A program made the position numbers and the translations under genes. A DNA stretch of 64,000 bases. It comes from Cardiocondyla obscurior. Lineage: Eukaryota; Arthropoda; Insecta; Hymenoptera; Formicidae. Every line of letters starts with the position of its first letter. Position 1 is the first letter of the stretch. The notes under the pieces were generated by a model. It was not told where the DNA came from and ran no database searches. It was given only the letters and a program-made list of their open reading frames with translations. Shown piece by piece: positions 50,273 through 62,000 of this stretch. The stretch lies in NCBI RefSeq assembly GCF_019399895.1, contig NC_091868.1, positions 5,333,593 to 5,397,592 on the forward strand. The letters are read 5' to 3'.

Positions 50273-50538
50273 CCGCGAGTTTCTAGTGCGCGGAAGGACG
50301 ACTCGACACGTCCCATCTGAGAGGAGGAGCAGGCCCGGGGGGCATCCTGCATCGGCGGAGCAACTTTTAGGTAAGAGTTAATTCTTTAAATAAAATCTTT
50401 AATTAAAAAAAAATTTACTTTTTTTTATTAACTTTATTAATTGATATACCAGCATCTCTACATTAATATTTTGTTTTATGTTACAGTCACCGGCAGCATC
50501 TTCAACTCCGCTGATGCTCATGCAGATCGGTAAGTCGT
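50273..50538 (+). repeat. Duplicated exon-intron-exon unit, copy 2
   Basis: Exon A (50273-50370) ends at donor ttttag|gtaaga. The 116-bp intron ends ..ttttatgttacag (50486). Exon B (50487-50529) ends at donor agatcg|gtaagt. It matches copy 1 across both exons and the intron. Unlike copy 1, exon B has in-frame ATGs at 50514 and 50520 that leave the exon in phase 1, encoding only Met-Leu-Met-Gln-Ile before the splice. The upstream ORF of copy 1 is absent because its ATG is changed. It may be an alternative first exon whose use changes the protein N-terminus. Confidence 0.6.
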
Positions 50539-53012
50539 CAATATCAAATATAATATTCGGCGTATAAAGTATTTCTTAACGTGTTGATTTGCGAAGAGGT
50601 TGTTGGTCACGAAACAAAGTCGGCGCTCGGTTGCTTTAAGCTGCGCGACCTTACACTCGCATTCCACAATCGGAAATTGAACCACTCGCGCTACGCACGT
50701 GTTACCAAAATTCACAAATACATCGTAACATCTTACATTTTAACGTATATACTATCCTTTGAAAAGATTTCCTATAATGTCTTGCTAGTTGAAACCAGCG
50801 TAACTTCGACTTTCGACCGGAAATAAAAGTCGTCACACAGCTATTGTTCGCGCACTTACAGTTTTATCTAGACTAGAATAATAGGGAAGAGAATAAGAAG
50901 TAGGTTTCTTCGACCATGCCGGCGTAAACCGATTATTGTTAACGTTGTCATACTGGTATTATTGGATTACTTATGTACTTTCAATTGGGATATTTGAAGA
51001 CGTTACGAACATCGTTAACTTTATTTGTACGAGCGGTTCATTAAAACCTTTGGCGAGCGTCCGAGGTACCTTAATAGTTCGTTGGTTAACCTAATCCTCG
51101 TCGGTTGGCACAGTTTCACGGTCGACGTTCTGCGGTGGTATTTTATGACGGTGACAGTAAAACCGCACAATTCCGGCCCTTACCACCGTACTGCAATCGA
51201 TAACATGATTTGATTTGATAGCCGTGTTTCGTGGTGAGGCGATTGCGGAGAAACGAAAAATATCATAAAAAAAAAAAAGTTTTAATACGAAAAGTAATTA
51301 ACGTATTTAATGAAACATTATTTTGTCAAATTGCATCAGAAATAAATCAGGGGTTTTATTCAAAATCCTCACAAGGATTATTTCTCATTATTATATGAAA
51401 TATTTCAATTTTCTGTAATCGTCCCTTTGAATCTCGTGATAACGAAAGGGATTAATTAAAATTTCATCCGGAGTGAGGTATTTATAGATATTATTTAATA
51501 TATGTCAATTTTTCTCTATATAAGTAACGTATATATAAATAAATTAAAAATGCACTTAAAAACATTAATTTTCTTTACGACGAGTAATCTATTTTTCTTA
51601 AACTTAATTCGCTATATAATGCTCGGTAATGAATATATATTGCGGAGTGCTAATTTCATTCCCGTCAAATATTTGTGTTTACGACGTGGGTCATCGTATT
51701 TTCGAACATTCGTGGCGTGTCAAGGGGGGAAGACGGCGACGCGAGAGGGTGCCCTCCGTGCGCGTTCAGAAAATTAATTCAATTAGACGGTAATGAAAAT
51801 GTACGTCGGCGCGGGTGACCACGTTGCGGCTTGCAGACCGGCAATTTTGCATGCCCGAACGTGCGTGCGCTACGCCACGGGAATGCAGACACTCCGTAAT
51901 AATTACTATAACGCCGTGGATCGGGATTGCGCGGAGAAGAGCCCGTGCGCGCGTGCACTCTCATGTGTGCGGTAATTGCGCGTGCTTTAATGGCGTGTAT
52001 GCACTTGGCGCCGCGCCGGTATACCGTGCACGGTAATTCAGCATAAAGACCCGCGACACCTGCGGTACGGCCTGTCAAACCGTTTTCATATGCCGACACT
52101 CCTGCCACACGAGGTGCAAGAAGAATAGGAGCGATAGAAATCGAGTTATTCGCGAGAAATGTATCAGCTAACGCGTTGCGTTTTACTGATTTTCATTTTC
52201 AAACGTAGGTGTTAAATATAGGTCCCGTATTGAATTCGAACAATAAATTTTCGATGGCGAAGTTAATAATCGTTACTTTCAACAAGTATTGTTTTTGAAA
52301 AAAAATCGTAGGAAAGTTATTATCGTTCCATTTGCCCGACAATTTCGATCACTCCACTCAATACCAATTCTTGTACAATTCACTTTTACGGGCAGCGAAT
52401 TGAGTTACAGACGCGATTCTTTCAGCGTGTCATTACGCGATCTCGGGCGATTTTGCGATTTTGCAAAACGCGCGGAGAGACATAATTAATGTCTTTGACG
52501 TTTCGCTGTTAAAAAAAAAAAAAAAAAAATAATTAACACGCAGTACTTTTATCTCGTTAAAAGAATTGTTTATCGATGGCGATCGTCCATTTCTGGATCA
52601 GTATTAGCGCGAGCTTCCGCGGATATTTTCGGATGCCACCGAAAAGGCAAGGGCGTCGCGTCGAATCGCTATTGGCTTCGCCAGCCGGGATGCCTCGTAT
52701 TTGCGATCGGGTTAAGAAGGATTGCCGCAAGAGCTTTCGGAGGCCGCTGCCAAAGCGCATTCGGAAGCTCACGAGTGTAGGTGTGTCGCTTTCCCCTTCC
52801 CTTCCCCTTCGCCCATGGTGTATTTTCGGCAAACGTTTCGACTAGTCTTTTCACCTTCTCTCTCGAACAGTTAACTTCAAACAATAGAGTTAATTGCAAA
52901 TTAGATTGTAGCGAGTGTCGTGAACAAACGACGGCGTCATTAATCATCTCGGGAAAGTTAGTTCGTCGCTACAAAAGCGCGCTCCTCGGAATAAAGCCTT
53001 AAACGACAGACT
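50539..53012. other. Non-coding, probably intronic
   Basis: AT-rich at 51240-51660, GC-rich at 51700-52090 and 52560-52830, where frames on both strands are open by composition. A 19-nt poly-A lies at 52511-52529. No gene is recognised. Confidence 0.4.
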
Positions 53013-53082
53013 ATGAGCGCCGTCGACCAGTTGCACGCGCGGAAAATTTCAACAGTTTCTCGAGTGTTAGCTGCCGTCGCAG
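53013..53082 (+). other. Candidate alternative first coding exon
   Basis: ATG at 53013 starts 23 codons (MSAVDQLHARKIS... to LAAVA) ending at a consensus donor (cgcag|gtgagc). Phase 1 is the same phase as at 15766, 17849 and 50529. A CGACAG just before the ATG could be an acceptor or simply 5' UTR. I do not recognise the peptide. The support is the donor and the phase only. Confidence 0.3.
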
Positions 53083-56000
53083 GTGAGCAACGTGCTCGAT
53101 GTGTACCGTCCGTGTACCGGAGCACCGATTGTGCCAACCGTTACGCAATTAGCGAGAGCACACACAGATTGCGGCAGCGCCGCTTGGCCGGCCATCAAAT
53201 CCCAACTGTTCTTCGCGATTCCGACAATGTTCCAGCTTATGGTGACGCTACGCAAATAGCGACGACATAGCCATACGTCGAACGTGGCGATGATGCCACT
53301 TTACCTTACGGTTGATTCGTAATTCCCGGATGATTCCATATGGTGTCCTGATTAACTCATCGGGTCATCTAGCGTTTTTGCGATTAGAAATCTTGAACTG
53401 TGCAATATTATTGACATTTTAAAACGTAAATGAGTTTGTGAATGTATTTAGAATATTTTTTTTATAAGTCACCATAAGTTAATTTTTTTTTCTTTTTCTT
53501 TTACTCATTTATTGTTGTCTTTACGATTAATTTTGCAAAAAGAATTTATATTGCTCTTTGAAATACATTTAAATTTCGTATATTGTTAAATCGGATGGCA
53601 TTGAATTATACACGTTCCAAGTAATGTATGCACGGGAGCTCAAGTCCCGCATGCGGGCCGAAAACAATAACGCATGTATACTTATTTCGCCAAGTGAATA
53701 GCAAATGGTCGACGACGTGTCAGAGCTGATCGTATGCGGTCACAGTTACGCAAGATTTACGGACATTTCGGTCGCACCAAGTTTAGGATTTTGCCATAGA
53801 TTGCGTAAGCGCCATGTGACAGGCTTTATTGACATTTTTCGTCGTACGAGTTCTGTAACGATTTTACCGTGCTTTGCGTAAACGAAACCCGACTTCCGAC
53901 ATAAATTATATAACTGAAATTTCTATTTATGATTATTGGAATTTTAGAAAATAATTTTGCTTATATTTTTACATTATAGTAAATCGAAGTATCTGCGATA
54001 CTTCAAATTTCATTCGCGAATAAAAATAGATTTTTTCCATAAAGTTAGATAATTCCTGATCGTAAAATTTTCCGACAGCATCGACAAGGAAATGAATTGA
54101 CAGGAAACCATTTTTTATTTTTTTTTTTTTATTGAATAATATAAAGATTTGAATTATAACGATACATAAATATCATAAATATAATAATATTAAAAGTAGC
54201 TTTTATATTTTACAACAGAAATTACTGCAAATTTTATACAATTAAATTGAAATTGATCAGATTTGGATAATAACGATGATGGTTTATTACTATATCAGCA
54301 ATTAACATTAATGATCCGGTATAATATAAGGAATCAAAGGATTTGATCGCGTAACATAGAGACTATATCATTGCGGAAACAGGAAGGATGCAGTACCAAC
54401 CGACCCTATTGTCTCTTACATTTCCTCGTCCACGCTCGGTCTTCGTAGCAAATTATCAATGTCACGTTGCGCGGTTGGGTACTCGGCTAAATCCATTTAA
54501 CACACGCCGCTTGTTGCACGGAGATTTCCCTTTTAACCAATGTCCTATGAAGGAAGTCCTGTGCTCGGAAACAAGCGGATTGTTCCAAGCGAGCTGTCGA
54601 TATTCCTTGGCACTATAAACTATAACGAGGGTTACTCGTTGTTCTAAATGAAAACAAAATACGCGCGTCAAATAAACGTTAATTAAATTAAAAATTGAAT
54701 TGTTAATACATAAAAAAAAAAAATTATACATTTAGAAATGCAAATTTGGAAAGATATAATTTCGCAGCGGAATGCAAATAACGTAGGGGGAAAGACGAGT
54801 AGGATTTCGCAGTAATAAGATATTGCGACAAAGGTTGGGAGGGCAGCCCGATAGTTTTTACGTGCAAGAGGCTTTCGCAAAATCAGCGCTCTCACCAAAG
54901 TTACTACACCCGTCACTTTATTGTCAGCGTTGCTGAATAATCATCGCCTCCGTCTTCTTCGTCGTCTTTGTTTCGCTGTCGCTATTGTAAAACATTTTGT
55001 GTTTCATTATAATAATATTAGAGTGATACTTAATGATGCGGAAAAAGGGAGAGAAAGAGAAAAAAAATAGCATTATATGAATGTTTCTGTCCGTATATGC
55101 ATTTTTGTTTGCTATCGATAACGTGAAGAAAAAAAAAATAGAAACGCGGATGTAACCTTCATAAATGAAACGAAATAAGAAACGAAACCTTGAAATAATG
55201 TAAAATTAGGTAGCTCAGCCTTCGATGTTTTACGTATCATTAATTATGTTTTTTTCTATATATAAAATCACGTTCACTATACAAATGGCAATTTGTTTTA
55301 ATTAAAAGTAATTGGATATTGGACATTTCTTTAAGTTTTAAAGCAGCTTGTAGTCGCGCAGTGTTTTGGAATTGAATTTAATATAAAAAAAAAATAAATA
55401 AAAATATATCTAGCTTATTAAAATGCTGCGAGAAAAGCATGGTCATTGCATAATATTCACTCGGGACCGGTCTTTTTATGCGCGCAACGTCGTCATAATT
55501 TTAGAGAAACGTTGCAATTACTCGCCAGGGAATCCGACATTGCCAGTTTAATTAATCATTTCAAGATATTTCGTGATAATTTATTTTTAAATTTTGATAT
55601 ATTGATCATAGATTATTTTTAAATTCTTGACCAATATTTCGTTTTTAATAACCGACCTGCTAATTAAAACGTCAGAGTTTATAAGCATTAATTGTATCAA
55701 TATTAATTATCTCATCTAGAAACGCGGTGATGTCTCGAGCTAAATCCATCGTTTTATGTAAAAAAAAAGTAGCATTAACTCTTCATAAATAAAATAAAAG
55801 CGTATTAGCGAATATATCAATTAAAAACGTATGAGTCGAGAATTACTTCGGCCGAAAGCCGAAAATCGGGTCGAAAATCCGAATAACGTGACTTGATAAA
55901 TGTGTACGCGCGCAATAAATATTTAAACGCTTTATTCGCCGCACGCGTAACGCCGCACGATAATTAGACCACCATGACCTAGTCTCAATTTTTATCATCG

Positions 56001-59000
56001 TTCGACTATGCCCGGCTGGTGGAGGCTGGGCCGTGCATGACTGTGTTGCAAATCAGGCCAGTAGTATGTCAAGGCAAACACACGTGTCCTCCTAGCACCT
56101 GCGCGTGCGTGTTTGTACGATTGATAAAAAAAAAAAAAAAAAAAAGAGGCCCAATAGTTCCATACGTGCACGTCGTGCACAAACATTTGTCCGAGAAAAA
56201 GTCGCGAAAACACAATGAATAATGTTCTACAGGTATTACTTGAGGAGGAAAAATATCGTACTTTAGAAACAGACGATATTTCATAGAGGCGGGCGAGTTA
56301 ATCCGCTAGAAAATCCGGCAGAAATTAAAAACAGAGAATGGGTTAACCAGGTTGAGAGCACGAGGGCTGTACTCGGAATATAATTTACTTGAAGCACCCT
56401 GCACGTTGACGATTCGGCTTATTTCGTTTGCGCGATAATAATAAGCGTGCGCGTACGTATATGTATAGTATATGCACACGCGCGCACGTGCATTCGTGTA
56501 ATCGCGGAGTGAGAGCAGATCCGCTGTTATTGCACGTGATTTCCTTTTGTAAATAAAATTTTGCACTTGAAGCATTCCCGTGAAGCAGCCCGGCGTGGCC
56601 GTGGCCGAGCGCCGCGCCCACCATCTCCTTTTACCGGCTGCATTCGCAATTAAGCAAAAACCGCTGGAAATTGAATTCGTGCGAAAAGTAAAGAAAGGCA
56701 GACCGCCTCCTTCGGCCGTCTATCCTCATCGGAGCTCTCACCGCCGCGTATTTCCGTCTTCCGCTTCTTATCCGCCGCGGGGCTTTTCAGCGAGCGAAGG
56801 ACGGGACGCGTACTCGAGAACCAATTTACTGAGTAATAGAAACGCGCGAGTGGTACGGGAGAGGATCGAAATGCGGGTGCAGATTTGAGCGGGGGAGGCT
56901 TCTAGGGCCCCGTCGGAAAATGCGATATCAAACGAGTCGCGAGGAAAACGTTGGTTCGCGCCGGGGAAACACAGTTCGCGGAAAGCGAGGAGGTAAGGAA
57001 GAAGTAGGGAAAAGTCGTAGAAAGGTAGAAGAAGACCACCTGAGCGATTCCGACGATTTTGCGTCTTTTCTGTACACATTCCAACGGGATTCCAATTTGC
57101 CTTTGAGTGAATTTCAAACGTAAACGCCGACCCACCGGTAAACGCGATCTGGCGACAGTTACCTTACGGTTTGCGGATCCTCGCAATATCCGCGTGGCCG
57201 TTTTCGTTTGGGCGATCGGACGATCCAACTGGTGCACCTTTCGCCGTGCGCCTTGTCGATTTTTAAAGAATTCGCAGTTTCGCCTTCGTTCGTGCGCGTT
57301 AACTCGATACGCCAATATAGGGTATCGCGTTGCGAGCATCGTTGCGGTTCGCAATAATTGCGAATGCATGCACGCCGCCGTCGTTCGCGCCAGTTCGTGT
57401 AAATAACGCCTAACAAATAACATCGATGAGAACAGCAAAGGTGGACCTTGTTGACGCACGTTTCGTCGTCTATCCCTCTCCGTTGTCTGATTTCGTGACG
57501 TCGTCCACTGCGGTTGCGAATTAGCACGAGAGAGTCCCGGCAAAATTGTTGCTCGTTGTCGCCGTCGCGCAAATATTTGTCAGAGTAACCGCGTCGAGCC
57601 GGCTTGTACGAGATCGCGTGTATTTTCTTCCCTTTGTTTTCAAATCACGCGCATACTAGAGATAATCGCACTTGTGCGGCGTACGGCGCGCGTTTCGCGA
57701 CTTTCTTTTAGTCTCCGCGATTTCATGTTTTAAGCACGGCTCAATGGTAATATTTAATTAGTGGTATTTGCGGCGCAAACGCTTCTGCGCAACGTTTCCT
57801 GATATATCCCAGTTCAATCACGTGGAATAAATACGCGTAACAAGCTTCGTTAATTAACGAAAAATTCCGTGGGGGATAGCTGTGCCGTCTTGGTCGTCGA
57901 CGAATTAATTAGTTGTCATCGTGATGTCGTAATTAATTCGACCGATACATCGGGAAACTCGACCGCCGGCGGTGCCGCAATACAGTCGCTGTACAGTACA
58001 TAAAAGAAGTCGTATATTTTATTTCTGGCGTTAATAACTGCCCGCCTCGCGCCCCGCATCGTCCCTCTTTCGTCGCTCACGGGAGGAGATTTGCAGTCGG
58101 CGTCGTTATCGCGGCAAATATGTTTCCATTTCTTCTTGCCGCTCGCTGTGCTTCCGCGAAGGCGTAACGGCCACCTTTAAAGCGCACTAATGAGTTTGCA
58201 CTCGCAGCGATAATTGCCAGCGGTGCCGCGCCACGCTGTTCTGCTTCTTCTCGCTCATTGTTGCGACCGGTCGATAGCAAAACCTAAACGAACGAATGTC
58301 CGGGTGCAAAATAACGAGACAACTTCGTTACGCGGCAGAGTTGTCCCGTTCATCACGCCGTGCCGATTTACCGTGAAATTGAAGGCATTATTTACGATCC
58401 GCGTCCGCAATCGCGTACTTCTTGAAAAAAATTTTGCCGAAATTACGTGACAAATTCACGGGGAAACAGCTAAACGGCTAGAGAGAAATCCTACTTCTGT
58501 CTCTTTATTTTTATACATTTGCGAAAGTCTTCTTTTTATTTTTATCCACGAAAAGTTGAGCGGCTTTAATATTTCGCTGGAAAGGGTTTTATTTTACGCT
58601 CAATAGATTAAAACTATTTCTCTCGTTTATTAAAATTTTTCAAGATGTGATTATTTTTTTAATCCAACTAAAAAAAAAAAAAGTAGAAAATTGATTGTGA
58701 AGGAAGTTGGCAGATACGTGATTTATTTGCAACCGGTAGACATATTTACAGTACCATGATCGTTTACACGGATAGTTATGTTTGATTTGAATTAATGCAC
58801 TGCTTGAGCTTTCACTCTTTCTCTTTCTATCTCGTCTCCGCAATCCACTCCGTAAGAAGTTATCGGTCTGCGTACACGCAAACAGCTTCTTAAGCAACTT
58901 TATAAAACGGAAGAAAACCAGGCACGAACCATGCCGCACGGTTCGTTAATCTGCGTACACTCCGTTCTATTCAGTAAACGAGAGTAGAGGTTTTGAGAGG

Positions 59001-62000
59001 ACCAACTCAATAGCTCCAAGGATCGAAGTCTCAAGCTAAATAACTTTCTTTTTATCTTCCCGGGCGCGTTTTAATTCTACGAAAGATATTAGATCGACTG
59101 CGAAATGGTTTTATGGAGCTTTAGTTGTAATCACATATTGCTCTTCAAAATATCGCGTTGAATTTGACGATTGTCAAACTTAGTTTATTATATACGCAAA
59201 TCCGCATCGGCAGTATTGACTAAAAAATATAGCTAAGAAATCAAATTTTTTTTACATTGAAATAAAATTTTACTTTTAAATAAAGTAAATTTCCAATTAA
59301 TTTGATAATACATTTCGTGGCCTGAACGTTTAATAATACTTCACTTTGGAAATGATGTTTTATTCGATCACTTGTCGTCACCTTACGTGTTGGAAGGAAG
59401 ATTATCAGAAACTTATGTTCATTATCGAAGGAGGTCACTTGGTTCTTTTGGATTACCGCGAGCACTTTCTAACATGGGCGGATGTGGTTGCGCGGATAAC
59501 ATAATTTAACGACTCGGGGTCACCGGTTACAGCAAATACGTAAATGTATGCGCACACGTGTTTGCTATTTACCGAACCAATAATTGCACGCCGAAATTCG
59601 AGATTCGCTAATAATTTCGGTAACGTTGTGCGAAACAAACTAGCTTGCCATGCAGATAATGAGCAACATAATAATTACAAGGGACATAGTTTATTAACCT
59701 TTAGCTACGCTACGCTAAACTATAATATTGCAATTTGTGACTAACAAAGGAAAAACACATAATGTGATATCTATATATTATTAAACAATACTATTTTTAT
59801 ATAATTAATTTAATATAAACGGAATAATTTTTAATTAAGTTTGAATACATTTTATAAAGTAAATTTATTCCTAATATTAATTGAATATTCAATAATCAAG
59901 ATACGCAACCGATATCTTCGCGCAAAACATAGGACTGTTGTGTTAGCCATTATTTGAATCGAATCGATGCTAAATTAGAGAATCGCAATTTTCTATTGAA
60001 ATTATAAACGTTAATGGAAATCATAAGTCTGCCAGATTTTTTTTCTCTCGCGTCGGGTTATCGATTGTGCAAACATTTTATCGGGGTCACTTTGAAATTT
60101 GAAAATTCTAAAACGGAAGCACTAAAACAAGCGAGTAAAGCGGGTCATCAAGGATCACGTTCTAATGAGGGTCGGCGTGTCGCGGGTGAGTTTGTTACTC
60201 TCTCTTTTTATCGCCGCGCCCCCGAAATAATTAGCATTTTAATGTATGTATCTGCTTATCTGTACGATGCGACGCTTAGTGAGTGTAGTTTTGCATGTTA
60301 ATCTCCATGGGTAATTACATGCGCCATCGCACGACCGCGCCCGCCCAGAAAGGTGGAATAACTTGGACAAAGCCTTAATAGTATTTTGGGAATTGCCCGG
60401 AATTACACGATCGCCCTGTTAAATTCAATTTACCTTCATCGTATCCGCCACGATTTAAAACAGTAGATTTTAATTCGGTAGATGCACCAGCGGCACATCG
60501 CGATTGCATAACGTAAAATTCTTTTAGCCGACTGTGACTTTTATTTATTACTTTAGCATTTCAATTTTCGCGTAACTTACAGAAATTGATTTGCGTAGGA
60601 AGGTAGATAGAGCGAAAAGTTCAAAGATTCTGCGAAAATATTAAAGACATTTATTCTCATTGAGTGAGAAACAAAATCGTTATGCAACGGACACCCAATA
60701 ATTTTTAAAGTTCAAGCAGATGATAATCATATTAATTAGCAAACAGAGTTGCAAAGTTCTTTAAGTTTGATTGACCAAAGACTCTTTGAACGGACGTTTA
60801 CTCGTTTTAGTCGCACCGTTTACTCTTCTCAATAAAATAATATTTTCTCGTCTTTCCGCCGAGCTTCTCGTTAAGATACTGCGGAATTACCCGTGCGTCT
60901 TTATGTACACAAAATCCGCATCACGGCCTTTGCGCATTCAACCTCCGCGGAATGCTGCAATTATTACTTTTGGATAGTTCTGACGGTGCCTGTTTAATGG
61001 TGGTCGCCGATGAGGGCGTTGATTACAGACTTCGACGAAGTAACTAACTCGGTCCGAAGCTGATTAGAGAGCCCGCCGACGTGGCAACGTGATAGCGACT
61101 ATTAATGATTCGCGCCGTTCTTGTCGCTGTACGTCGTTCTTTCGCCGCTAAGAAGAGAAAAGATCTTTTTGCCGCGATGGTTGCGAGCTCACCGGAGAAA
61201 TTGTTCGACGGTTATTTATCACCCAACGAAATATTGATAACGCATAAAATATTGACGACGTGGCACCGTAATGAAGTAATTTTTGATCGACGAGCAAAAC
61301 CCGGCGGAGAACGTTTCTCGCGGCGATGCACGCGCGGATAGTCGTGCAAGCGTTAGAAAAATTGCGGCGATGTGTACGTAAATAAAAGAAGACGAGGGTG
61401 AATTCGCGGCATTCGGGAAAAATTCGAGTGGAGGCCAATAAGCGCGCAGGCGGAAGTAGGGTGGATGCTACCAGTCATCGCCGCTCCAGTTGCATATTTA
61501 CGAATTTGATTCCGAGACGCGATGTTCGTAGAATAGGGAAATATTGCGAGACAATCCCCCTTTCTCTTTTCGATATATGCATATATGCGTATGTACACGT
61601 GTAAACAATGGCATGACGAGATCTGCAATGCACACGAGAAAGCACCCGGTTCTGATTTTTATCTTTTATCAAACGCTCTCGTATGTTCGCAAATAATATT
61701 TCGATTTTGGCAACCTCCCTCGTACGGGCGTTGAACATGCAGCGGGGATATACAGGCTTAAGATGCTAAGCGTAGAAACTTTCGAGACGCTACGTAAGAA
61801 GAAAAACGTAAAAAGTACGCCGTTCGGCGTCGGCGAATTGTGAAATGAGATATGACGACTGCGACATATGTCGCAGAGAGAATACGCGGCTCGGTATCAA
61901 GGATAAGAAGACGCGAAGAAACGAGGTTACGTAAATGTTATCGCGTTTGCGCATTTAACTGTCGCGCGAGTGTTTATTCGCGTTACGTTCGTGCTGCGAT

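Noticed and set aside
55205..55225. tRNA A-box-like GGTAGCTCAGCC
   Set aside because: No B-box within 100 bp and no cloverleaf.
56902..57572. Overlapping frames of 213, 137 and 99 codons on both strands
   Set aside because: All frames of a GC-rich patch are open together, the mark of composition and not of coding.
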